From Cystobasidium ongulense (lineage: Eukaryota > Basidiomycota > Cystobasidiomycetes > Cystobasidiales > Cystobasidiaceae): a stretch of 64,000 nucleotides of DNA. Location: assembly GCA_022835595.1 (NCBI GenBank), contig BQUP01000001.1, positions 1,736,001-1,800,000 of the forward strand. The letters are read 5' to 3'. Under the pieces are notes generated by a model. It was given only the letters and a program-made list of their open reading frames with translations. It did not search any database and had not been told where the DNA came from. Positions 45,743-57,338 of the stretch are shown here, one piece after another. Every line of letters starts with the position of its first letter. Position 1 is the first letter of the stretch. The position numbers and the translations under genes are program-made.

Positions 45743-47770
45743 CTATTTGCCGACCATTTGGGTGATTTGCGACGCTAACGAGGCTACTTCTTTGCTGAGC
45801 TTCTTTAGATACTCTGTATACTTGGGCATATCAGACATTGGCGATGGATCAGAGCATGCATCCATTTCTTTTTGATTGTAGTACTGTAGTGAGAGGTAGG
45901 CTTTAAGCAGGAGCGCAGTTTGCTTTCAACGGAACTTTACCTACGCGATAATGAACCAGCTTGGGCCACACTTCATCTTGGTAACCGTGTTGCAGATGCC
46001 ATAAATACTGTTGATGTGGCTTTGGATTGATTTCGACTTGCGCAGCCTCTGGCGGCATTGGGTACATGCCTCCTCTCTGCATACATGCGGACGTCAGTAT
46101 TGATGCTTGTGAAGCAAAGCATCCTTGTCACCCACCCTGGGCTTATGCTGATTCACTGCAAATACAGATCTGGCGCGGTATAAGGTCTTGATTTTGGTAT
46201 CGAGGCTATTTATACAGCTACGGCAAGGGACATGTTGGTAAAAGGGTCAGATTATGCAATACACAGCCAGGACTCACTTGTACTGCGATTGAATGAGCTC
46301 GTTGCTGGCATGCTTTCCTTGAGAATAAGGCCGTGCCATGCCAACTCTGTCGAATTCGATAGAGCCTTTTGAAGCTGGCACCCCTCTCATGAACGTCTTA
46401 AATTGTTCCAGAGGATTTTCAAGTCGCCAATCGACCATAGGAAACTCGTCCGTATCGATGACCAAGATATAGTCTGACGAGAAGGCATTCTTCATAATGC
46501 AGTCCATATACCAGGCGTCTTGGTCTGTGTACTTCTCCCAGGCATCAGGCGGCCCACGATAAGGGTGCATGACAAGGTTGGGCACGTGACTGGAAGGAGA
46601 CACGTCGCGTTAAATTCTGGAGGACGTAACAAGATGGTTCTCGACTCACGAGAATGTATCTTGGCCTCCTTTTGCCTTCTTGTAGGTGTCTACGAACTTG
46701 CCGAAGGAGCCTTCTCGTCCATACCAGTCCACTCTGAAAGAGGAAGATAGGCTTAGCGGAGGCAAGCCGTTTATTGCTATTTGGACTTACTTATCTACGC
46801 CTATGTCGCGCATATACATCCGCCATTCTAGCAGGTGCCATAGAGGGGCATCTGCCAACGAGTATGTGAGAGCGGACAGGCAGACAGCGAATTCTGACCG
46901 TTCCTTTGGGGGTTGATACAGCTGTAGAGGTATATCATCATTTCCAACGATAACAGTGATATTCTCCCTCATGCCTTTCAACGTTGGCGTGTCCAGAATT
47001 CCAACTTCCATCGTGATAGCCAGTGAGACGTCGTGGATCTGTTCAGGCTGACCTTGGAGTTCTTGTGGTACCTGGCAGTCGATGAAGAAGACGAAGTCGT
47101 GTCCTATTTTGCGATCATCTGGATGCGTTTGATGGGTGTGCAAGATTCCGGTAGAGGTCAGGTATGGCGGTCGAAAAGCGCCAGATGTATGGTCATTCGA
47201 CGACAAGGGTGCAGGGTTGGGAAAGTTACATGCCGTTGTCATGAAGTCTGCAGGAATATCCGGCCGTAAACCGTCAATCTTTTGAAGTAGGTAGCAGCGT
47301 GAGCTTCAAGTGACACTCATGCGGGCAAGCTATAATGGCAGACTTACATTCTGGAACCACACTAAGCTTTGTACAAAATATCCATGCGATTCATTGGGCT
47401 TCTCTTGCCATGAGGTATTGGAGTGCTGCAATATGCTTCGAAGCACCTTGATATTGTACATTGGCGACACGAGCTCGAGTTTGTGCGCCCGTGGCTCCAG
47501 CTCGACCTTTGCGGGTGGAAGGTCCCGACCAGAGGTGCCATCATTGCGTATCAATGACGACGCACCGTTCTTTTCTGTTTTCATTGAAGGTAAAGCCGCA
47601 TTGCCGGAAAGATGCGTGTATGCAAAGTACGACAGCACGAAAGCCACTAGCAGCAGAGGCAGCACACGCCGCGCTGGGCGGCGGGCTGCAGTGAGCGGTC
47701 GCGATTCGTATTTCGCGCTGCCGTTACCAACTCTGATAAGGCTTGGTGGATTGCGCAGCATCTCCTTCAT
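45743..47770 (-). CDS. GT92-like glycosyltransferase, type II membrane protein
   Basis: Seven exons (47348-47770, 46791-47278, 46650-46733, 46589-46278, 46205-46136, 45945-46076, 45743-45883) join in frame to 549 aa. A short basic cytosolic tail precedes one membrane anchor (RRVLPLLLVAFVLSYFAY, about residues 33-50), giving Golgi/ER topology with a lumenal catalytic domain. The catalytic domain has LLEWRMYMRDIGVDKVDWYG, the position typical of the GT-A fold start, and the acidic motif VIDTDEFP near residue 375, which would bind nucleotide-sugar and metal. The closest family I recognise is GT92/DUF23; acceptor and sugar are unknown. The final exon encodes a charged tail. Confidence 0.8.
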
Positions 47771-48131
47771 TACTTCTTGCTTCTCCTAGTTCTCTTCACG
47801 AGCTTGTCCTTGTCCGCCCACGACACGGTCGCGTTTCCGACTTTCCGACTCTTGACAATTGGAACGACCGCCCAGCAGTCTTCCACAAGCAATATGACCC
47901 GTGCAGACCAGCAGTGGTCACAAAAGATAAGCGACTCCGAAGAATGATGAAAAGAATGTGGGATCCGACAAATCATGCGCAGGAAGATGAGAGAAGAAGC
48001 CGTAGGAAATTCTTGATCACCCAGCCGGCCCATATACATACAGCTAGCTGCATTAAGATTGACACATGTGACAGAAGCGGAAAAGTGACGCGTAAACGTC
48101 TTGCGCATACAGCTGTACACACCCTTGTATA
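47771..48131. other. intergenic region between GT92-like and cystinosin genes
   Basis: 361 bp with the promoter of the glycosyltransferase gene and the 3' flank of the cystinosin gene. A 165-codon plus-strand open frame runs through it into both genes but is antisense to real exons. No repeat or RNA gene is seen. Confidence 0.5.
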
Positions 48132-49450
48132 TCAGACTAATGGCGATCTTTCACTTGCTACCTCCTCTTCGTCGTCCGAGTCGATTCTTTCTGGCCCGCC
48201 GCTTTTGCCACTCAAATCGACGGCATTAGAATTGCGATAAAGGATGTAATGCTGGACCATGAAAAGCGTGTCGAAACTCATTGCGAGAACTCCCAGTATT
48301 CTGAGCGTATCAAGTATGAGTGGCAGTCTGTTCCTCTGGCGTTCTCACCACTCACAATTTGGCCGGATTACCCCGGATAGATCCCCAATCATTGTTGAGG
48401 TGCGCGTCAAGAAGTAGCTGAGCTCTGCATGAAATACATCAGACTTTGTCGTGCACCAATGATATCTGACATACAAGGAGCAAAGTCCGCCGGTGAAGTC
48501 CTGTAATGCACCTTAGCGACACCTCCATCTAGCCAGCAGGTAAAGAGGATACTCACAAGGAGTATGTTGTGTATAGACCACCCTATCGTACTCTTCCGTT
48601 TATAGTTCAACCAAGCCTGCGGGATGAACTTCCAGAAGGAGATTACAAGCTTGAGATAAGACAGGTAGTATAGGAGATCTAGCCAAACGAGTCCACTAAA
48701 CCCTGCCGCGACTGTACCGACAGCAACTCCAATGCTAGTAAGGGCGATGAAGAACGCCGAGAATTGTGAGATAGCTTGCTTGTGGCCCCTCTGTATGCAT
48801 AGGCAGTGATTAGCTGACTGTTCATGAAAATCATAGTACAACTGACATCGTATATAAAAGTCTGTGCTAGCGTGACGAGTGACATGGCGAGCGCCTGGTA
48901 CCCATCAACATTTGATTAGCCTATACCCTGATCAAAATATGCCGCTGGCTGTACTTACGTGGACGGCAAAAGCAACATCATTGCCTCGAACTGAAGGCGA
49001 ATGTCCGTCATTTCGTCTGGCATATTCTTCTCTGACAGATGTTGATGCGAAAAGGGATATATTGTATATCTAGATATGTCGATACCGTCAAGCCAGTCCG
49101 GACCAAATCGTGGCAGCAGTGTCCGTCTTACCGAGTAGGCTAGGAAGCCTTGAACATTCAGGTAGACAAAGTCGAAGCTCAAACCTTCCACGCTGTCGTG
49201 ATATGCGGTACCGCGGTCTCAGCGAGACATCCGACCGATCAACTGCATCCTCTTCGCCTACCTGTGCCTGCGATAATTCAGTATAGCTTGGGGGTAGAAG
49301 GAGATAGACCAGGCTCTGTTGATGCACTATCAGCACAAGTCCAGATGTGAAGAAGTCGTTCGCGAACATGGTAGATGTCCATCCCAATATCGTTGATAAC
49401 ACTCGACCGCCGCTGGCGACTGCTGTGGCTATACTTGGCGTGACGTGCAT
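48132..49450 (-). CDS. CTNS: cystinosin, lysosomal/vacuolar cystine-proton symporter
   Basis: PQ-loop transporter exporting cystine from the vacuole. Nine exons (49368-49450, 49262-49315, 49132-49192, 48959-49069, 48847-48894, 48557-48790, 48475-48500, 48356-48424, 48132-48300) join in frame to 284 aa. Both PQ loops are present: AWSISFYPQAILNYRRHSVEGLSF, spliced from two exons, and LVISFWKFIPQAWLNYKRKSTIGWS. Other family blocks are FVYLNVQGFLAYS, GNDVAFAVHA, DFTGGLCSLAQLLLDA and FDTLFMVQHYILYR. The tail is acidic and Ser-rich. I chose the ATG at 49450, nearest to the first membrane helix; an in-frame ATG at 49618 would add 56 residues. Confidence 0.92.
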
Positions 49451-49799
49451 GCTTGATGGGTATTCGTGGAGGATTGCAGCTATCGGTAGCAATGTAGGAG
49501 ATACAGTAAACCTGCCTCGAAGGCTGTCTGGACGGTGTGGAAGAAAGCTAAGACCGACGCAAGATACCAAACGGACGCGTCCGAGCTTCCAATTCGCCAC
49601 CAAACTACATCCATCCATTGTATAGTAGGTTATGCAGTTACATTTCGCTCGGATTCAATGCTGGCTGATATATAGCTCTCTTAGCGGTACAATGTTTGTT
49701 GGACAACTGATTATACAGAACCTGGCGCTTCCCCAAACTTAGGAAAGCCGCTCACAATACTGCCTTCGTCTATACTGGTATAGCCCATACTCTACGAAA

Positions 49800-52700
49800 T
49801 CAGTTGCTTGCATTAGGATCAAACAATGTTGCACCGCTTCGGGGAACAGGCCTAGGCAAGTCATACGAATAAAGCATTTCCCCATTGGCCATCATATCGG
49901 CGGGGGTCATTCCCCGCATCTGACCATTTTGCATTTGTGGAGGTGCAAAGTGACCGTAGCTCTGTTGTTGTGGCTGGTGTTGCTGAAAGGCGGGCTGCAT
50001 ATGCTGCATAGGCTGATAGTAGACCTGGATTGGTTGTCCCGGATTCTGGCCTGGTGCCTGCATATTCTGTGGGCCTGGCTGATGCGAGCTAGGCATCGGC
50101 ATCGGCATCATTGCAGGTCTCGACGGAGCAGCTGCTTGATGCCCACTAATTTGCTGATGCTGCGGCACGAAGCCAGGCTGAGGAACATATTGCGGAGCTC
50201 CGTTGTGGTTTTGCGTCATTGGCACCTGTACGGGCATCATAACGTATTGATGCGGTAGCTGCTGAGTCTGGTGCTGCGTTGGATAGCCGTCTTGCTGCTG
50301 CTGATAATTGGGTACCGCTTGCAAATGCTGCTGAGGCGGCGCGAATTGCGTAGACTGAAACGCATGCTGAGACCAATTGGAAGACGACGCGACTGATGGA
50401 GCAGGTGATGGAGGCTTCATGTGTTGACTGCTGTGTGCCAAAGGATTGTGAGCTGATCCAGATAATGTGGCTGAGCGATTGACCTGAGACAAGTTGCTGG
50501 AGTTGAGCATCGTCCAACCTTTGACTTTATCGTAGCGAAGAGGCGGATTCTCGACGACGTGATTCGCAATGTTGGTGCCTTTGCTGCGGGATGATCTAGT
50601 TGACGAAGCTTGTAAGGCCGTATCAAATTTGTCCGCTCGACTAGATCTAGCCGAGGAAGTTTCCACATTGTCATCGAAAGGCAGTGGCGCGGAGTAGGGT
50701 AACGGCGTGCTACGAGCATCCGGCTGATCATCCTCGACGACGCTGGCCAAGTCGCTTGCACTGTCGAAGTTGAGCGCCATGTCTTCCAGACCACGTCCAG
50801 ACATCTTGCCCGAGGTCGACGAAAGTGGGGTGTGAGCATCATCTCGCTGTATTGATAGATGATCCTCCGTAAGATCAGACGCGTGCTCTCTCGATGAAGT
50901 AGATGATCTGGACGAAACGGATGACGAGACGTGATTTGATGAAGCTCCTGCATCTATCCAATCGGGGCGACCGGGTAACGTGGGATGTGGGCTGGGTAGA
51001 ATCGCTTCTTCCGGAACAGCTTTGGTCTTGGATCCAGTGTCTCGATCTGGCGAGCTGGATTCGCTTTTCGATGTATTGGATGACGCCACGTGCGCTGATA
51101 CACTATCGCCAGCTACGCTAGGACTCGAGGATGATGACTGTGAATGCTGTGACCGTCCAGAGGCGTTCGAGCGTGTACTTGATGAGCCAGTGGAGGTTTG
51201 AGGCGTGGGCCTTACTTGGAGCGTAGCGGGCCCAACAGAAGTGGGAACCTGTCTCAGCGGCTGGAGACTCACTCCAGGCGAAGTGTAGCCTCTGCCTGTG
51301 CTCAATGTCGACCGCTGAGCTGAAGAAGTGCTCGCAGTTCGTATGGAAGACTGAGACGTGGCAGTAGACATAGAAGATTGTGAAGAGTGCGAATGCGATG
51401 ACCCAGGACGAGTATAGGATGACGAGCCTGGGAGGAACCCTTGCTGCTGCGGTTGAGTAGGATAAGCAGTGTACGCAAGCTGTGTGACTGGCTGCTGAGC
51501 GTGAAGTGGTGCCGGCGATGGCATTGTGATCTGTATCGGAGGGCCAGCATGTAGATTGCCCTCAGATTGCATCTGCACAGGATAATACGCAAAGTGTTGC
51601 GGTTGCTGCTGTCCTTGCACAGCATGATACATTGCATCTGGAGGTGCAGCCTGATAGACAAAGACAGGAGCAGAAGGACGCAAAGATGCGTTCATGTGCT
51701 GTGACATGCCGGGAGTTTGCATATTGACGTGCTGCATTTGCGGCATAGGCTGCGACTGATGCATTTGATGAGGTTGAGGATGGAACTGCGGCGACAAAGG
51801 CTGATTGACAGGATGCTGGTGCTGATACTCGCGAGGCGGTGGTACAGAAGTGGATCGATGGTTTTGCTCTATCGGACTGGAGACTGGCTTGTGTGCTTCG
51901 TTAAAGATTCGCATTCGTGCTTGTTGGTATGCAGCTTCGCGTTCCTCGAAAGTCAATCCTTGCGTCCCCGATCCACCCGAGGAAGACCGAGACTTGTTGA
52001 GTGCAGCTCTGGCTGCGGCGTTGTCTGCTCTGGACATGATTCGTACCGGACCACTAGCCGGCACTGGTGATAGTGAGGTAGAGGATGATGAAGCCGCCGA
52101 CAGAGACAGTTGACTAGTCGCCGAGCTTGGTGGCTCCGGTCCTTCAGCATTATCTAGCAGACCGGTTTGGAGTTGTCTAGTCTGAGCAAGCTCTGTTTCC
52201 GAGGTCACACCTTCCAGGCTGAGTTCAGATGTTTTTGAAACAAGAGACAATATGTGCGAAGCTGCAGACGCTTCGTGCTCGGGCGTAGATGGTGGTGCCA
52301 GTGAAGCTATCCGCACAAGAGGCCTATGGAATCATAATTAGAAAAGGGCTTCTGTTGGAAGACAGAGCGCGCTTACGGTTTCGTCGAGTCTGTCTTGACA
52401 AGGACTATAGTCCCCGAGATCATGCTACCAACATTCGCGGTAGATGCCTGGTTCAAGCCGGACGCACCAGAAGACTCGAGTTCTCTCGAGATGCTCCACA
52501 TATCTGCCAACCGATGTACAAGCAGTCGCTGATAGGAATTGAGATTTGGCGGGAAGCCTGGGGGAGCTACACGAAGGCGAGTGCGGCTGGATCATGTGCA
52601 CACCGAGAAAAAGGTCAGATCCCTAAGAGAGCGCTACAGACAACTGCACAAGCACTCACGCCGGATCATGGAACAGCTTCTCCATTTCCAAGTCTGCACG

Positions 52701-53093
52701 AAGCAACAGTAGTCTGTCTTTTGCAACCATCAGGCCGTCAAGCAGTAGTTTGTCGATTTGCTGATCCGCTTTGGGCATACGATCTTGACGAGCTTCGGTT
52801 GCTGGCAGTTGCAAGTCTACGGCGACCTTTATATCTGGAGCAGGCGCCTCTTCATATTCTGCCTTTGCTGCAGCCACGCTCTCGTTTGTAAACGTCGCCA
52901 TCCTGCTCCTCTCTGGCGGCGCACTTCCACTTCGCGTCCAAGCGGAGGCGGTAGAAGTGCTAGCAGCGGTGGTAGCCTGCTCCGGAGACGATAGTCTGCT
53001 GCTTTGCGTATCTGTATGGCTTCCAAGACTGCTTGTTCGCTTCCTGCTGCTGTCTGAAAGCGTGCGCGTGAGCACCTTGCCGTCCTCGGCCAT
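49800..53093 (-). CDS. R3H-SUZ domain RNA-binding protein
   Basis: Three exons (52660-53093, 52377-52586, 49800-52323) join in frame to 1055 aa. After a Ser-rich start come LLLRADLEMEKLFHDP and, across the first splice, PPNLNSYQRLLVHRLADMW, the R3H fold with its RxxxH-type nucleic-acid-binding helix. A SUZ motif follows at about residue 340 (TFEEREAAYQQARMRIFNE). The remaining about 700 residues are low-complexity Ser, then Gln/Met/His/Pro-rich, prone to condensation. The order R3H-SUZ-disordered Q-rich tail matches animal R3HDM/ARPP21 and fungal relatives, which bind mRNA in the cytoplasm. The start is ATG at 53093; no in-frame upstream ATG is seen. Confidence 0.88.
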
Positions 53094-53506
53094 TTCGCTA
53101 GTAGATGTCACGGTAATGCCAGCGGACGTGCTTCAGTCGCTGCGAGTGCTAACGTTCTAGCAATCTTTGGCGACCTGTGCCCATGGTAATCCGACTTGAC
53201 CAGCTGTGACTTTGCTGTCAGAAAGATGCAGGAGAAAGAGCGACAGGCGGCATAATCTACGCGAGTACCACCAGCTGCAGAAGATCGGACTTTCGAAGAA
53301 CCGGGCACATGTTGCAATAGGCACTTGGACAGTTTTGTGTTTAGGTTAAAATGCACAAAGCGCCATGAGAACAATCGGAGTAGGCTGCACGGAGACATGT
53401 GGAGTCTGGCTCGAATGATACGAATAGAGCTACAGTTTGTCGAGTATTTTACCATGATTTAGATTGAAAAGAACCACGCTGTCTGATATCCCCAAGTAAG
53501 CGTCAC
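53094..53506. other. intergenic region between R3H-SUZ and Rab genes
   Basis: 413 bp holding the R3H-SUZ promoter and the 3' flank of the Rab gene. I see no additional gene or repeat. Confidence 0.5.
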
Positions 53507-54391
53507 TTAACAGCACCCTGATCTTGAGCCAGCACTCTGCAAACTTGGGAAGCTGCCCATTGCACCTTGTCGTTTCTTGCGTTTTGCAAGTAATTGTTCC
53601 CTATTCTTCGAAAGATGCTCGTGAATTCTCCTTGCCGTACTTTCAAAGGCCTCTTCTATACCTTCTCCTGTCTTTGCACTCGTTTCGTAATACATGAGAC
53701 CATGCTCGTCCGCCCACTCTTGTCCTTCCTGCTTTGTGACTTCTCGTGTTTCTGGTGAATCAACTGCAATTGACAGAAGGTCAGTGCATGGCACACCCGA
53801 CTTGACGTATATGACCACATACTCTTGTTTCCAACGACCATGATTACCACATCATCCTCAGCCCATTGCTTCAAGTCATCAAGCCAGATATGCAAGTCCG
53901 CAAAACTCCGACGGTCTGAGACATCAAATACCAGGAGGCATCCTTCTGCACCACGATAGTAGGATCTCGTCACAGCTCGAAAGGTTTCCTGTCCGGCGGT
54001 ATCCCAAATCTGCTCTACATTGTCAGTCATTCGCAGGCTGATGCAGGAAGCGGGATGGGCAGCTCACTTGAAGTTTGATCTTTCGACCGTCTTCAAGAGG
54101 TATCAGGCGACTTCCAAATTCAACACCGATCTGTACACATTTTATCTCTTAGCGCCAGAAGGAGAGTCTCAGATGAAAAGTTATGTACCGTTGGTTCTGA
54201 AGCTGCTCCCAAGAAGCGCTTGTCCGTCAACTGTACCAGTATGCTGGACTTTCCAACGCTAGCATTACCGACTATGCAGAACTCTTCAGACAGGAAAAAG
54301 GACATGAGCTGCCTCCTAGGCTGAAATCTAGAGGGATTCTCTCACTCTGAATGTAATCATAGCTGAAGTTCTGTGGCGCTTCTTCGTCCAT
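53507..54391 (-). CDS. Rab GTPase (Rab2/4/14 group)
   Basis: Small GTPase of vesicle traffic. Five exons (54346-54391, 54189-54283, 54068-54130, 53823-54009, 53507-53763) join in frame to 215 aa. It starts MDEEAPQNFSYDYIQKF. The P-loop GNASVGKSS, switch I TIGVEFGSR, switch II WDTAGQETFRAVTRSYYRGA with the catalytic Gln, the base-binding NKID (formed by the last splice) and ETSAKTG are intact. The C-terminus GCC is a double geranylgeranylation site. The effector region and YRGAEG are closest to the Rab4/Rab14 type. QETF instead of QERF is a small departure. It is divergent from FAHD1. Confidence 0.92.
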
Positions 54392-54932
54392 CTTGGTTGA
54401 TTGCAGTAGGCGGAGCGAAGCCAGCTAGCTTGAACGAGCTTGATTCAGCACCTAGTGTGGTCCAGTTTCTTAAAGAAGGAAGAAGTGTGCGACTTCCTTG
54501 CTAGACAGCGCAGGCGAAGCAGACGCAACAGCAGCCCGTGATGATCGCTTGTTTACACGGCTGACGGTGAGGCTGCCAGTCTTGCTTCTAAGCAAGCCCT
54601 GTAACCTCGAGAGAGACGACAAGTGGACTATGTCGATGTTGCTTATGCTGCTGTTGTGTGTTGAGCTGCGCGAGTAGTCGTGCCCGATCTGGTGATCTCC
54701 CAGCAATGACTGTCCACAAAGTTCGGGGCGACGCAGCGAAGCAGACAGCCGAGAAAGCTGGCCTGCTCTCTCTGCCTCGTATTTCTCGGTCGTATGTTGC
54801 GCTCACTTCAAAGTTGCGGTGAGCCAGCGCTGTCCCGTCTGCTCGCGCACCTGTTCGCGGCGGGTATGGCTTGTCGTGCGGGTTGGCGTTGGGTCAACCG
54901 ACACCTCGTCGAAGAGAACCAACAACAACGAG
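54392..54932. other. divergent intergenic region, Rab / FAHD1
   Basis: 541 bp between two divergent starts. It should contain both promoters. No clear TATA box, repeat or extra gene is seen. Confidence 0.5.
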
Positions 54933-55933
54933 ATGGCATCCTTCTTTCGGTCAGGCAAGAAATGCGTCGCTATTGGACGCAACTACATGAACCACGTCAA
55001 AGGTGACTGCGATGATGTCCTCTTTACATTAAAGACTCGCCGGCTTCTGGACCCTCCCGCCGGGTCGTGGTCAATCTCGTGACTGATATTATGCCTGACA
55101 ATCCATCCGCATGCCGCAACAGAGCTGGGCAACACAGCTCCCAAAGAGCCCTTCTTCTTCTTGAAGCCCACGAGTTCCTACCTCGCCAACAATGGAACTG
55201 TAGAACTACCACAAGGCATCGACGTACACCATGAAGTGGAACTAGGCGTAATTATCGGAAAGAGAGGCCGCGACGTGGCCGAAAGCGATGCTATGAAGTA
55301 CATTGCCGGGTACACTTTGGCCATCGACATGTATGCTGCTCTTCCATTCACCATATTCCGACGGCTGACGGGTATCTGGTCAATCTAGGACTGCCCGTAA
55401 TCTTCAAGAGGTCGTCAAGAAGAAAGGTCTCCCTTGGTCAGCAGTGAAGGGTATGCTTGCACGACTATGTCTCTAACATCAGTCCTGACTCTTCTGGTCA
55501 CCAGGTTTCGATACTTTCTGCCCCGTTAGCGACTTCCTGCCAGCGAGCGAAGTGCAGGACCCGCACAATCTCCGTTTGTCCCTGAAGATCAACGACAAGT
55601 TCACCCAAAACGGTCTAACATCCGATATGATGTATGCATAAGTTCCTGCTGTCAGCATAACCCTGGTAACAGGTGCACATACAACGGACGACGAGGGATG
55701 GCTGATACTTGACGTACAGCTTCCGTATACCACGCCTTATAAATCACGTTTCAAGCATAATGACGCTCGAAGAAGGTGATCTTCTCCTTACTGGAACGCC
55801 GGAAGGTGTTGGACCGGTCAAGAATGGCGATACTTTGATGGCATCTTTGGAAACCTCTGATGGAAAGCAGCTACTCAAGTGGGTAGGAAATGCTAAGGAT
55901 CGTGTAGGAGGTTACAAGTTCCAAGGACAGTAA
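54933..55933 (+). CDS. FAHD1: FAHD1-type fumarylacetoacetate hydrolase family protein
   Basis: Predicted mitochondrial acylpyruvase and oxaloacetate decarboxylase. Five exons (54933-55002, 55123-55330, 55389-55450, 55505-55631, 55720-55933) join in frame to 226 aa, the FAHD1 length, with no extra N-terminal SH3-like domain as in true FAH. Family motifs: IGRNYMNHVKELGN across the first splice, HHEVELGVIIGKRG with the metal-binding Glu pair, AIDMTARNLQ, GFDTFCPVSDF, and near the end LEEGDLLLTGTPEGVGPV. No long mitochondrial presequence is evident, but the first residues are basic (FFRSGKKC). Confidence 0.92.
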
Positions 55934-56192
55934 CGCTAGCCGCTTGCAAGGAACCCTTATGTGGCGCGATGCCTTTAGGCAAGCAGCAATATAGATAGTT
56001 CGTAAAACCTCGTTGCATAGGCAGGAAGAGGGTATTGTCTACTCAATTAGAAAAGAAAGCCATGTGAAATGCCCGCATGCGATCCTAAAACGATGATACA
56101 GGGAGTTGAATAATTTGAAATGATATAGGTCGGAAGGGAGATGCACATGCTTTTGCCGTATCAACCGAATTTAGAACCCTGGTCAAACCGGT

Positions 56193-57015
56193 TCACCAGT
56201 CCTTTGCAATTCTGAACGACCATTCAAAGTCGGCATGAATGCTAGCGAAAGACGAAGCAAAAGCAAGAGGTCAGTCGCGTTGCGTGCAACGTGTTTCTTG
56301 TTTGTTTTGCCACAATAGCTTACGCTCCGTCATCATCGATAAGACGCGTTCGGGCATGGTAACTGCCACGAGCGAGCATGCCTGATTCATATGTATTAGT
56401 CACGGATTCTCTACACGACTTTGATAGACAAACTTACCCGAAGGAGCTTCTTCTGGAGGAAATCGTTTGACGACAGGGACCTCGCTGGGGCCATAGGAGC
56501 CAATCATCTCTTCAATTTTGTCGACTTTGATACCACCTCGTTTCGCAACTTGAAGGTATTTTAATCCAGAACATAGACCACCGCTGACTTTGAACTCGAC
56601 TTCAACTGCGTACTCTGCGCCCTCTTTAATGACGACTTCGCCTGGCTTTGTTTTGAGCTTCGCAATGCTACCTGGCGACGATAGATCCATGACGATGGGA
56701 GTTTGGAGGTCTTTGGAGAGTAGCCTGAGCGCGACCAGCGTGATCTGTGTGCAGTCGTGACCAGCCGGGGGTCAGTATGTGAGGTCCTTCTCGATTGGGT
56801 TGATAGCGACGCACCACAGCTTTACCTCCAGCAGCAGCATCAGCGCCAGGACCACTCAGTAGAGACTGTTTCCAACGGTTTAGAGCCTCGTCGTCCTTGT
56901 CCAGGTTTTTCAGCTCGTCTATCGTCTTTTGTTGACCGACACGGTAGCCAGCAGTTTGCGTGGGTGCTAGATCCGATTCGCCTATGCCTGCGCTTCCATC
57001 TTGCTGATGTGACAT
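56193..57015 (-). CDS. RDI1: Rho GDP-dissociation inhibitor
   Basis: Cytosolic chaperone that extracts prenylated Rho/Cdc42 GTPases from membranes. Four exons (56815-57015, 56438-56744, 56324-56381, 56193-56241) join in frame to 204 aa, the standard size. The N-terminal regulatory arm contains YRVGQQKTIDELKNLDKDDE and ALNRWKQSLL. The immunoglobulin-like domain contains GLKYLQVAKRGGIKVDK, MIGSYGP, then the spliced GMLARGSYHARTRLIDDDG and the family-typical ending FEWSFRIAKDW. All features expected for function are present. Confidence 0.95.
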
Positions 57016-57338
57016 GATCTGTGGGCTATCGGATAACGGTCTCGCTTTGCTTTGAATGTGCTCGAGTAGTGGTGTTGAGTAGACGAAGCGCTGCACTGCA
57101 AGTGGCCTGCCAATGCGAGGTTCGCCACAACGAGGAACACGCGCAGACTCCATGCAAACATACAAAACAATGCACGGCTTCAAGTAAGATTGACACAAGC
57201 TAAAGCTACATGGGTTGGTTTGCTGGCTAGTTACACTGTTATTGGACACTGCCTGCTGTACTACTGCAGCGACGAAACAGAGGAAAAGTATGCATGCAAG
57301 GACGAAGCTAGCCTTTTTGTTCCGTACATGCGTGCACT
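57016..57338. other. short intergenic region
   Basis: 323 bp with the RhoGDI promoter and the 3' flank of the PP4 subunit gene. Nothing else is recognisable. Confidence 0.5.

Noticed and set aside
47743-48240. 165-codon plus-strand open frame between the GT92-like and cystinosin genes
   Set aside because: It is antisense to the first exon of one gene and the last exon of the other, and has no recognisable motif.
52289-52891. 200-codon plus-strand open frame
   Set aside because: Antisense to the R3H-coding exons, whose splicing and motif are convincing.
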